Program-made: the position numbers and the translations under genes
Assembly: GCA_022446985.1 (NCBI GenBank)
Contig: JAKVBD010000015.1
Span: forward strand, 17,909 to 81,908
Direction: 5' to 3'
Source of the DNA: Lentisphaerales bacterium
Lineage (GTDB): Bacteria; Verrucomicrobiota; Lentisphaeria; Lentisphaerales; Lentisphaeraceae
Length of the DNA stretch: 64,000 nt
Notes under the pieces: model-generated
Told to the model about the DNA's origin: nothing
The model's input: only the letters and a program-made list of their open reading frames with translations
Database searches by the model: none
Shown: positions 23,892-33,500 of the stretch, one piece after another
Layout: each line of letters opens with the position of its first letter
How positions within the stretch are numbered: the stretch's first letter is position 1

Positions 23892-25522
23892 GTAATAAGC
23901 TTATTGCAAAAATACTACTGTTTTTGATGTGCTTTCTGATTGTGGTTTTCAATGGTCGCACACTTAAGAGTTATGAATTTAATAAGCAGAACTCTAAGCT
24001 GTTAGAAGAACTTCCCCCCTCTCTTCAGGTAACATCTGTAGCATTAGGGCCTATGAAAGGGTTGTTGGCAGATGTTGTTTGGTGGCGAGCTGAGCGAATG
24101 TTAGAGAATAAAGAGTTTTTTGAATCAATCCAATTAGCTGATTGGTTGACTGGTTTACAGCCGACATATCCATCTGTCTGGGTTTATCAGGGATTTAATC
24201 TGGCTTTTAATATTTCTTACAATTTTTCTAATGTAGAAGAGCGCTGGAAATGGATTCACGAGGGTATTAAGCTACTAAGAGATAAGGGGTTGAGGAGTAT
24301 TCCGGATTGGGAGCTTAACAGAAAAATACGCTTTGAAATAGTTGATATTTATTCTCGTAAGCTTTCGGGAGTTTCAGATGTTGAAGCAAGAAGGTTTCAG
24401 GATTTTTGGACTTTGGAGATGTTAAAATATTTTGATCAAGGTTCACTCTCTGAATTGGAGAAAATTGCGAAAGCTCCTAAAACGTTCGTTGAGTTAATGC
24501 AGGATAAAAACGTCGTTGAATTTTTTGATGTATTACAGGTATCTGAAAGTAAATTTGAGACAATGCTTATCATGCAACCGCCAAGCCTTAAGCTTTTGAA
24601 GGCAAACACACCAGAAAATAAGACTTACAATTCAACATTTATGAAAGTCTATAGGTATTCTCAAAGAAAGCGCTTAAAAGCTGAACTCAATATGGATATT
24701 GAGCGTATTATACAGGTTGATAATGAGTATGGGCCATTAGATTGGAGAACACATGAAGCTCAAATTATTTATTGGGGTATGGAAGAGGATCATAGTAAGT
24801 TCAAGAGTGGGGGTATGCAGTATTCTCATTACATAAGGGACGCTTTACTCTCATCTTTATACAGAGGCAGAATCCTTTTCTCAGAGGAAAAAGACTATTT
24901 TATGAGAACCCAAAACCTTGAGATGGTAATTAGGCTCCATGAATATTTTAATAAAGCTTTGAGTGAACTGGAATATGGCACGGTTGACTTTGCCAGGGCT
25001 GATAAAATGAATCGAGACTTTTTACAACGTGCTTCGGTAATTTGCTACAACTACAATCAAATCAGTGCAGCGAAAGATCTTTTTAATCATTATGCAGATT
25101 ACCTAAAGGAAGATGGAAAAGAGATGACTTTTGAGCAGTTTATTGTTCAAAGTATGGAAACTTCGCTTAAAAGAGAGAACTATAAGTCTCGTGGGTCTTT
25201 TCTGGAATCTGTTATTACTAAAGCGTTAGAAGATGCCGCATTGGGCGAATGGGATCGTTATCATGGGTACACGAGGCTTGTGAAGATGATTTATAAAATG
25301 CACCAGAAAAAACACGCTGATGCACCGGCCCGTTTACTGCCACCTCTAAAAGATATCGTTGCTTCGGCTAAAAAGTCTTATGCAAAAAATAAAAATAAAA
25401 ACGACGATGAACTATCTAAACTGGAACAAGAAGCAGATAAATATGCAGAACCTGAAGTTGAACTTCTGAAATCTTTTCATTGTAAAGACGAAGGTAACGA
25501 GCTTAATTCGTCCCAGAAATAA
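23888..25522 (+). CDS. Exported, membrane-anchored helical-repeat (TPR-like) protein, last gene of the operon
   Basis: A 544-residue protein with one N-terminal signal/anchor helix (IAKILLFLMCFLIVVFNG). The rest is helical. The stretch GPMKGLLADVVWWRAERML, then LADWLTGLQPTYPSVWVYQG, resembles TPR-like exported proteins of Planctomycetes and deltaproteobacteria in which a LAADxLWLRA...L..ITxLxP pattern recurs. No catalytic motif is seen. The C-terminus is Lys/Asp-rich. It overlaps the second permease (ATGA). It may be the extracytoplasmic scaffold or substrate-binding part of the ABC/SPFH system; this is inferred from operon position only. Confidence 0.6.
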   Translation: MSNKLIAKILLFLMCFLIVVFNGRTLKSYEFNKQNSKLLEELPPSLQVTSVALGPMKGLLADVVWWRAERMLENKEFFESIQLADWLTGLQPTYPSVWVYQGFNLAFNISYNFSNVEERWKWIHEGIKLLRDKGLRSIPDWELNRKIRFEIVDIYSRKLSGVSDVEARRFQDFWTLEMLKYFDQGSLSELEKIAKAPKTFVELMQDKNVVEFFDVLQVSESKFETMLIMQPPSLKLLKANTPENKTYNSTFMKVYRYSQRKRLKAELNMDIERIIQVDNEYGPLDWRTHEAQIIYWGMEEDHSKFKSGGMQYSHYIRDALLSSLYRGRILFSEEKDYFMRTQNLEMVIRLHEYFNKALSELEYGTVDFARADKMNRDFLQRASVICYNYNQISAAKDLFNHYADYLKEDGKEMTFEQFIVQSMETSLKRENYKSRGSFLESVITKALEDAALGEWDRYHGYTRLVKMIYKMHQKKHADAPARLLPPLKDIVASAKKSYAKNKNKNDDELSKLEQEADKYAEPEVELLKSFHCKDEGNELNSSQK

Positions 25523-25607
25523 TTTCATTCATAGAATAGTCTGAGCTTTTCTCCATTTGTGCTTAGCAAAGCTGAGTTTATCTTTGGTAAAAATCAGCAC
25601 TTAGCTT

Positions 25608-26801
25608 ATGTTATTCAAAAATTTCAAATTTCAGCTGGAGTGTATTTTGAAAAGCAAGTACGATTTTACAGATACGTCACTGACTCATGAAGAGCGATTT
25701 GCGTATTTGACGTCAGAAGTAAATGGCAGGGCACATATTCTTGATCACCTTATTAAAAATTTGAGCGGCTATCTCGATCAGTTAGAAGCTGAGGTTGATG
25801 GTAACCCTGCAGCAGAAAATTACTTAGATCAATGCATTAAAGAATTGGGTAAGTCAGCGACAGTTATCTCAGAAGTTGCGAAATTGCAAAAGATGGATCA
25901 ACAAGAGAATCAGTTGATGAATCTAGTTGATATTTTAAAGGACGTTAAAGATCGTGCAGAAACTATTTCTGAAGTTGAGTTAACTCTGAACCTTAATGGG
26001 CATGAAGAATGTTTGACTAGTGGAAATAGGGATCAATTCACTGCAGCATTTATTTTCCTTGTTAATTATCTTTCCCTTAAAGGAGAAGGAAATGTTAGTA
26101 TTTCTCTAGAGGTTAAAGAATTGGATTCATCTTGTGTTTCACTCAGTAAGACTGAGCTGCCACACAAAAAATACTGGTTTATCTCTTTGGGAGAAGAGTC
26201 ATATTCCCTAGATGAATATAAGCCTGCTTTACACTCAAAGAACTCTTCCTTCAAAAATAAACTTTTTCATAGAGATGGAACTCTTTGTTATGGGACCTTT
26301 AGAAGAAGTTTGGGGGACATAGTCGCTTATGATCATGACTCAGGTGCACTATCTCTTGGGGTTATGTTACCGGTGATTGAGTCAGGAGCGGTCACAGGCG
26401 CTTTAGACGAGATTCTTGAAGAAGATGCTTGGCGTGGTGACGAAACTGTACTGGTCGTTGATGATGAAGATATGATTTGGGAAATTCTTATCGAAAACCT
26501 CCAGGAGCTCGGTTATACCGTTATTCTCGCAGAGCATGGAGAAGATGCTGTACAAATTTTTCAAGAAAATCCAGGTTTTATCGATGTTGTAATTCTGGAT
26601 ATGGTTATGCCGAAAATGAATGGCCGAGAAGCATTTGGTGAATTGAAGAAAATCGACGAGAATGTAAAAGTGCTTCTCTCAAGTGGTTATATGGCTGAAG
26701 GTGAGGCAGGAGATCTGCTAGAAAACGGCGCAAAAGGTTTTTTAAGAAAGCCATACAAAATGATCGATCTGGCAAAAATGATTCGAAAAATTTTAGATTA
26801 A
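25608..26801 (+). CDS. Response-regulator protein with atypical histidine-kinase-like N-terminus
   Basis: A 397-residue protein. Residues about 278-397 are a complete receiver: TVLVVDDEDMIWEIL, phospho-acceptor in VVILDMVMPKMNG (Asp near 331), LLSSGYM and the lysine in FLRKPYK. The first 270 residues are helical at the start (RAHILDHLIKNLSGYLDQLE) and then mixed, in the order of a dimerisation plus ATPase module. But I find no N-box, no DxGxG and no GxGL, so kinase activity is unlikely. Hybrid kinases ending in such a receiver (VLSSGYM type) are common in this lineage. It lies between two operons with 85 and 135 bases on either side; its partner is unknown. Confidence 0.7.
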   Translation: MLFKNFKFQLECILKSKYDFTDTSLTHEERFAYLTSEVNGRAHILDHLIKNLSGYLDQLEAEVDGNPAAENYLDQCIKELGKSATVISEVAKLQKMDQQENQLMNLVDILKDVKDRAETISEVELTLNLNGHEECLTSGNRDQFTAAFIFLVNYLSLKGEGNVSISLEVKELDSSCVSLSKTELPHKKYWFISLGEESYSLDEYKPALHSKNSSFKNKLFHRDGTLCYGTFRRSLGDIVAYDHDSGALSLGVMLPVIESGAVTGALDEILEEDAWRGDETVLVVDDEDMIWEILIENLQELGYTVILAEHGEDAVQIFQENPGFIDVVILDMVMPKMNGREAFGELKKIDENVKVLLSSGYMAEGEAGDLLENGAKGFLRKPYKMIDLAKMIRKILD

Positions 26802-26888
26802 TGTTCTAATTTTATTTGTGTGTTATTGGGGGGTATTTATTCTCTATAAGTTTTGTTCGGTTGTTTAGTGAAAGTGGAAGGAAGTGGC

Positions 26889-26908
26889 TTGTGGGTGTGT
26901 GCCCACAA
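26889..26908 (+). other. Short hairpin in the leader of the pseudokinase gene
   Basis: TTGTGGG-tgtgtg-CCCACAA is a perfect 7-bp stem with a 6-base loop, 28 bases before the ATG at 26937. No T-run follows. It could affect mRNA stability or initiation, or be the end of the upstream transcript; no family is recognisable. Confidence 0.4.
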
Positions 26909-26936
26909 AGCTAAAAATAGCTAAGGATACGTTTTA

Positions 26937-29900
26937 ATGCTGAAAGCGGTACAGTGTACAGCCTGTGGGCATGCCATGACAGTGGAAAAGCTTGGTTATG
27001 AGCAACAAGTGGCCTGCCCAAGTTGTAAGACTTTAATAACTGTTCAGTCGGCAGGTATTGATAAAAATACTATCGTTGGTGAGCGTTATCAGGTTAAACA
27101 GGTTGTTTCAGAAAATGGAATAAGCGTTGTTTATCTTGCTACTGACCTTGAGATCGCAGACTACGTATTGATCCGAGTCTATTCCTGGAATTTTAGTGAA
27201 TCGCTAAGTTACCGGGAAGATTTCTTGCAGATGATTTCTTCAGTGAGCCATTTGGCTGAACCAGCTCATGTCAGAATTATAGATTATGGTACAGATGATA
27301 GCCTGATTTATACAGTCTGGTCCTATGAAGATATGGAGCCAATTCAAGCTATTGTAAATAGAAATGGACCGCTTTCTTCAGCAATGGCTCTGTCGATTTG
27401 TAAAGACTTGGCTCTGTCACTGGATAAAGCTTATTACTCATCTGGCGTTGGTCATTTTAATTTAACTCCTGAGTGTATATACTTGAATTCTCAGGGAGTT
27501 GTGAAATACAGTGACTTTGGTATTTCTGCCCAACTAAGTAATGATGCCCGCTTTATGCAAGCAGGTGTATCTTACTGGAATATGAGCTTTATGAGTCCTG
27601 AAATGGCTTTGGGCTGGAACTATCCAGACATTAAGAGTGATATGTACTCTTTAGCAACCGTTTTTTATTACTTACTTACAGGTTTGGAGCCTCATGGCGG
27701 GGTGAAGAATTGTCATGAAATTAATTATGATGGTCTGTCTTTTCCTCCTCAGTTGGAAGCGACTCTTGATCGTAAACTTTTAGGTATGTTCTACAGCATG
27801 ACCGCGAGGAATCCGGCTCAGCGTTACGTGAGTTGGTCTGAAGTCGTTTCAAAAATGGATCAACTTCTTTACGAAGAGAAGATGAAAAAGAGTTCTTATT
27901 CTCAGCGGCACAGAGCGACTTTAACGCGTTCTTTCAGTAAGGACATTTTTGAGAACATTGAAAATGCTCCAAAGCTGCCCAATAAAAAGCGCCCGAAAAA
28001 ACGCGGAAATGTATCCCAGAAAAGAATGAGTGCTGAAGACGTAAGAAAGCGTTTATCGCATAAAGAAGCGGATAAGCCGGTTACTTTTGCTAAAGGAGGC
28101 GCTTCACAGTCCTCTTCGTCTAGACCTTCAGTTAAACGTCGTGGTACGAGTGGAGGCCGTAAGCAGTTATCAAAAACAACGACAAATAGTAATATTCCCA
28201 GAAGAAACTCGGAGCCACCTGCTAGAAAGCATCAAGTAGAAGCAGAGTCAGAAAAGTCAAAACTAAATATAGTTATGGTTCTTTTTGGGATCTTATTTGG
28301 TGTGGCAATTATCTTTTTTGTGATGAAAGCAGCTCTAGGGAGCGATAAGAAAGTTCGTTTAGCTAATGAAGTTCAGAAGGAAGAGAAAGAGATATCTAAA
28401 CAAGACTGGAGAGGTAAACTTCCTCCATTAGCAGAGCCGGTTAAAGAGCCTGAAAAGCCAGTTGAAGAAGAAAAGGCCGCAGTCGTTGAAGAAGAAGCAA
28501 CAGAGCCTGTAAAATCTCAAATGACAGAGAAAGAAAAAAGTAGTCGTTTGAGAGAGTTGATTAAAAAGCTTTTCAAATCAGTCTCAGATAGAGAATCAGA
28601 TCTCGCACAAGTGGAAAACGATTTGACAGAAGCTGAGGAGTTAGCACAAGGTAACGATACTATTCACCAGACAATCAAAAAGCTCAAAGAAGAGTTTACG
28701 ACAAGAAAGCAATTAGCTGTCAGAATGGCTCTAAGTGATTTAACTCAAGATGTAAGAAACTTACAGCTTAGAGGAGATCATGAAGCAGCTCTTAAGACAA
28801 TAGAAGATTACAATGGTCCTTATAAAGGTGCGCTTAGTGGTGATATCCAGAAGTTAAAGAATTCTGTTCTTAAAAATAAAGAAAGGGACTCAGGTGCTGC
28901 TCAAAATGACCAGCCTAAAGTGATCGAGCCTGGAGCCAATATGAAACAGCAGCCAGTAGAAGGCGCTGCCATTGAGAGTAATGCAACAAAGACAGGTGTT
29001 GTTAAGAAAATTTCTATGGGTATGGCGGAAGCAGCATCTTTAATGATTTCACAATTGCCTGAGGCAGAAAAAGACGGAGTCAATTTTGCCGCCTTAAATA
29101 CACTATTGGAGAAATCCTCACCACAAGGAATTTTGGCGGAGCTTACTAAAGGTTATCAAAAAGAGCAGCAGTCACAAATAGCGATACGTCATAAAGGCCA
29201 GACTCTTACCGGTAACTTGGTCTATGTTGATGATGAAGTGAGTAGCCTAAGAATGGCTGTAGTCATAAACAAAAGAGAGATTTTTAGAATAGCAGATATC
29301 AAAGACATTTTCCCAGACGATAATTTAACTCGATTGAAAGGTGTAGATTCTTCAGAAACTGCATTTTTACAAATGATTTATTTACGCCGTGCAGGACGTG
29401 TAAGCGATGCAATAAAGGCTTTTTTACCATACAATGGGCCACTGAAAGCTGAAATAAGTCAAGCACTTAAGGAAGAGATCGATAGAGCCGCGACTGAAGG
29501 TGTAAAAGAAGTTACGTCTCTTGTAAGTCTACCGGATTTTTCTTCTGAAGTTTTTATCACAACTTTAAATCAAATTAAGAGTACTCCTGAAGATGCCTGG
29601 TTAGCCATGTATAAGCTTAAGGAATTTACGAAAAAGTATGGTGCAACCGACTTTTACAAAAACAACCAAAGAAAATTCCTTACCTTATCAAAGGCACTTT
29701 CTCAAATGACAAGCAGAGTCGCTAAAGCGAGTGTTGTTGTATCAGAAGATGGTCGTTCAGGAACCAAGACTTTAGAAGCTGCACTTAGAGAAGCGAAAGC
29801 CGGAGAAGTCATTAGAGTTCTTCCAGGTAATTATGACGGGACTTTTGATATCCGTCAAAAATCTGTTCAACTCTTAGGTAGTACAGGAACAGTTTTAGTT

Positions 29901-30530
29901 TCCGCTTTGAGAATTTCAGAAAAGGGTGCAGTAGTTAAAGGCCTCGTTCAGAGTAATGGTGACCTTACAATAGGCTCAGAAGTGGATAACGTACAGATTG
30001 TAAATTGCTTGTTTTCAAAAGGCGGTATAAAAATGGCCGGAAATAATAGCAGTATCATCATTAATAATACTTTGATGCATGGGCTGACTCTTGGCTCAAA
30101 TAAGAGGCTTTCTATACAAAACTCGACGATTATTGATAACAAGATTGATAAAAATAAAGATCGCCATTTTTGTGTTAAGGGTTTTATCAAAGGTGAAGTT
30201 AATAACAGCGTGATTTACAGTGAAGCTAACTATGGGATTAGTTTTAAGAAGAGTGAAAAAAGTTCAACCAGTTTTAAAAACTCTATTGTATTTGGTTCTA
30301 ATTCTATAGCCTATGCGACGGATTCTAAAGAAGCTTTTAATAGTGAAAAAGATTTCAAGAAGAATGTCGGACGAGTGAACAATGTCTTGTTTGAGAGACC
30401 TAGTTTAGAAAATCCTGTAAAAGGTGATTTTAGGATTAAAGAATTTACACCAGGGCATCTCCAGGGCGAGAACAAAAAGTCTATGGGGATTCAAATGGAT
30501 GCCAACCTAAAATTTTTGAATGTCGAATAA
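26937..30530 (+). CDS. Giant membrane pseudokinase: zinc ribbon, Ser/Thr kinase fold, TM helix, C-terminal beta-helix
   Basis: A 1197-residue protein. Residues 7-30 hold a zinc ribbon (Cys 7, 10, 27, 30). Residues about 45-310 show a Hanks-type kinase fold, but the key residues are replaced: the beta-3 lysine is Arg90 (YVLIRVY), the glycine loop is lost (SENGISVVY), and HRDLKPEN reads HFNLTPEC (catalytic Asp is Asn175, 173-180). DFG (193-195) and SPE (219-221) remain. A basic linker (320-440), a helix (444-467), a coiled-coil stretch and a long middle region follow. From about residue 935 there is a right-handed beta-helix (TLEAALREAKAGEVIRVLPG, then repeated short strands). The likely topology puts the kinase fold inside and the beta-helix outside. 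Catalysis is unlikely; a role as signalling scaffold is inference. Confidence 0.8.
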   Translation: MLKAVQCTACGHAMTVEKLGYEQQVACPSCKTLITVQSAGIDKNTIVGERYQVKQVVSENGISVVYLATDLEIADYVLIRVYSWNFSESLSYREDFLQMISSVSHLAEPAHVRIIDYGTDDSLIYTVWSYEDMEPIQAIVNRNGPLSSAMALSICKDLALSLDKAYYSSGVGHFNLTPECIYLNSQGVVKYSDFGISAQLSNDARFMQAGVSYWNMSFMSPEMALGWNYPDIKSDMYSLATVFYYLLTGLEPHGGVKNCHEINYDGLSFPPQLEATLDRKLLGMFYSMTARNPAQRYVSWSEVVSKMDQLLYEEKMKKSSYSQRHRATLTRSFSKDIFENIENAPKLPNKKRPKKRGNVSQKRMSAEDVRKRLSHKEADKPVTFAKGGASQSSSSRPSVKRRGTSGGRKQLSKTTTNSNIPRRNSEPPARKHQVEAESEKSKLNIVMVLFGILFGVAIIFFVMKAALGSDKKVRLANEVQKEEKEISKQDWRGKLPPLAEPVKEPEKPVEEEKAAVVEEEATEPVKSQMTEKEKSSRLRELIKKLFKSVSDRESDLAQVENDLTEAEELAQGNDTIHQTIKKLKEEFTTRKQLAVRMALSDLTQDVRNLQLRGDHEAALKTIEDYNGPYKGALSGDIQKLKNSVLKNKERDSGAAQNDQPKVIEPGANMKQQPVEGAAIESNATKTGVVKKISMGMAEAASLMISQLPEAEKDGVNFAALNTLLEKSSPQGILAELTKGYQKEQQSQIAIRHKGQTLTGNLVYVDDEVSSLRMAVVINKREIFRIADIKDIFPDDNLTRLKGVDSSETAFLQMIYLRRAGRVSDAIKAFLPYNGPLKAEISQALKEEIDRAATEGVKEVTSLVSLPDFSSEVFITTLNQIKSTPEDAWLAMYKLKEFTKKYGATDFYKNNQRKFLTLSKALSQMTSRVAKASVVVSEDGRSGTKTLEAALREAKAGEVIRVLPGNYDGTFDIRQKSVQLLGSTGTVLVSALRISEKGAVVKGLVQSNGDLTIGSEVDNVQIVNCLFSKGGIKMAGNNSSIIINNTLMHGLTLGSNKRLSIQNSTIIDNKIDKNKDRHFCVKGFIKGEVNNSVIYSEANYGISFKKSEKSSTSFKNSIVFGSNSIAYATDSKEAFNSEKDFKKNVGRVNNVLFERPSLENPVKGDFRIKEFTPGHLQGENKKSMGIQMDANLKFLNVE

Positions 30531-33500
30531 ATTAGTTCCTGTCCAGTTTTCTCTTACTCATTGTATAAATACGCTGACCTCACCTTTAAATCCTGTTATT
30601 CTTGAGCAGAATGAAATTGAGGAGAAATTCTCATTTCTTTTTAGGAATATTTGCTTGTTTCAAGGAAAGGATAAACCTGATTTCCTCAAGCTTATTTCAG
30701 CTTTTAAAGAAGCTGAAATTTTAGTTTCATTACGAGAGTGTATTCACTCGATCTTTTCAATTTCAAAAATGTCTCACTATGATCAAGAAGTGCAGGAGTA
30801 TGATTTACTGTTAGCAATTTTTGATTCAGACTCAAAGTATTATAAATTGCGGTTAGCAGCTATATGCAAAAGACTGCGATTTACTCCTGAGAAGCTACTT
30901 ATGAAATTGTTTTTTCGTTATGAATCTGAAAAGCTTTTCCCTCTCTTACCTGTTGAAATAGGTCGAGTCTTAGCAAGGCCGGAACTCCAGCAAAAAATAT
31001 TCGAAGTGAATTTTGATCCTGTAAAGATTCGTTTTTTGGCAGACCATGGTGCGAGTGATGATAAATCCTTGGCAGCATTTGTTTTGGGTGATTGTCAATT
31101 GGTGAATAGGGAGAAAGGCATTGTCGGGAGTGTTGTCACTTCATGGCTTAAGCAGGACTATGCATCGGTTTGTACAAGTTTGGAAGGTGTCGAGAAGTTA
31201 ATTGATGCAGGGAAAATTAAGAAAAGCCGTTTCAATTATTTACTTGTTCTATTTCACATTCTTTCACTTTTAAAAGAGACAGATGTTGCTGTAGCTCGTA
31301 AGTATTTATTGCTTTATCAAAACTTTTTGGGAATAAATACTTTACTGAGAGTACTGGATATTTGTTTGGATTTCCAAGCTGGAAATTTGAAGAGAACGAA
31401 AGCGAAATTGAAACAATTAGCTTTTGGCCTCAAAGGAGAACGCTCTGAGATATTTTTTAGGAATTTAGCCTATTTTTGGGTAAACGATAAATTTACCGAC
31501 AAGGAGATTTTTCAATTACGGCAGTTACGTGAAGAGGCTGCGGAATCTGCGAATAAATTCATTTTTTCAGAAATAGATGCTTTACTCAAAAAAAGCCTTA
31601 AAGCAGATGCTCTCATAAAAGAAGATTCGACTTTTGCAAATATGAAGCTTTGTGAGTTGTTTGATTCAACGGAGTCTTGGGATGATCTTCTCAATAGTTT
31701 GGTTAAGGAGAAGACACATAGGCTCGTCTGGCTTGTTAGGTTGGATAGTAGTAGTGAGCTCCAAGAAGCTTATTGTGAAATTGAACCGGCATTAGCTGAG
31801 GAAAAAGCAAAGGGTAAGTTAGGGACTCCAAAGATTACTGCTTGGAAAGATTTGTTAAGTGATCAAACAGGTTTTGAGCTGACGGACCAGGATGAGCGGC
31901 TTTTTAGTTTGGTGAAAGAGACAGATGATGAGGACAGGCTTTCTTACAGTTTCCCAGAAGTAAGAGCTTTACCCTACCTTCATAAAGCGGAGAATGTATA
32001 TCTTCTGGACGATCCATTACAAAAAATTAAAATATTAAAGAAAAGTCCTGAAATAGAAGTGAGCAGTTACGAGAAAAATTTTCAGGTCGAATGGCTCTTT
32101 CCTAAAGATAATGGGGCTCTTTACATTCATGAAAGAAATGATTTTGAGTATGAGGTTTGCAGCCTCAATGAAAATCAGTTCTTTTTAAGAGATAAAGTTG
32201 GCTCTGGCTTATCTTTGCCTAAAGATTTTAAAAAGCTTTCAGAGTTTCTTGAGTCTATAAAGTCAAATATCATCATTACTGGTGAAGAGTTCCTAAAGAA
32301 AAAGGTGGCAGGCGCTACTGAAGGTAGTAGGACAAAAATTATATGTCGGTTCAATCCCTCAGGAGTTGAGTATAAACTTGAGATAATGGCCAGGTCTGAC
32401 TGGGGCTACGAAACGGTGCCAGGCTATGGGAAGTGTTATATATCAGAAAAACTGCAAGGGAAGTTTTTTGAATGGCATCGAGATTTAAAGGCTGAAAAAG
32501 CAATTTTGGATCATGTTTTAGAACGAATAGATTTTGAAAGTAACTCAGACTGTGAATTTGAAATTTATGATCGCCTTCATCTACTTGAGATTCTTGAAAA
32601 ATTATACGGACTGCAAGAAGTTAACATAGAATGGCCTAAAGATTTAAAAGTGTCGGCTCATAAGTATTCTTCGGGAGTATTGTCGGTAAATGCGACAGAA
32701 AATAAAGATTGGTTTCAAGTAGAGGGTAAATTAAAATTTGGTGAGGTTGTGGTCAAAATCGCAACTTTACTAGAAAAGCTGAACAAGAAATCCCGTTTTA
32801 TTGAAATTTCAGATAATCAGTATGTGATTTTGACCAATGAGATTCGTGATCAACTTGCAGATGTGAGTCAACTGGTTGACCAAAGAGATGAGTGTTTGTT
32901 GCTCCACACAGCTTTGGCAGAACAGTTTAATTCGCAACTAAGCGGTGTGCCTGTCGATTTGGAAGAAGATATTCTTTTTAAGGATGCGATAACTAGAGCA
33001 CTTTATTCTAAAAATGCAGAAGTTTACTTACCTGAAAGTTTTTGTGCTGAGCTGCGGCCCTACCAAAGTGTCGGCTTTGAATGGATGGCGAAGATGTCCT
33101 CACAAAGTATTGGTGTTTGTCTTGCAGATGATATGGGACTGGGTAAAACTATTCAGACTTTAGCGCTTTTATCGTCAAAAGCTTTAGAAGGCCCGTCTAT
33201 TGTAATAGCGCCGACCTCTTTATGTATAAATTGGTGCTCTGAAGGTAAAAGGTTCGCTCCAAATTTAAACTTAATAAACTATTCAGGTCAAGATAGACAA
33301 GAATATCTGCAAAAAGCGAAGGCAGGTGATGTTTTTGTCATCAGTTACCATATTCTTATCTATGATTGTGATTTATTTTGTGAAACGAACTGGAATACTT
33401 TGGTGTTAGATGAAGCCCAAATGATTAAAAACTCTGGAACTCTTCGTTCAAAATCAATTCGCTTGATTCCAAGTAAACACCGCATTGCTTTAAGCGGTAC

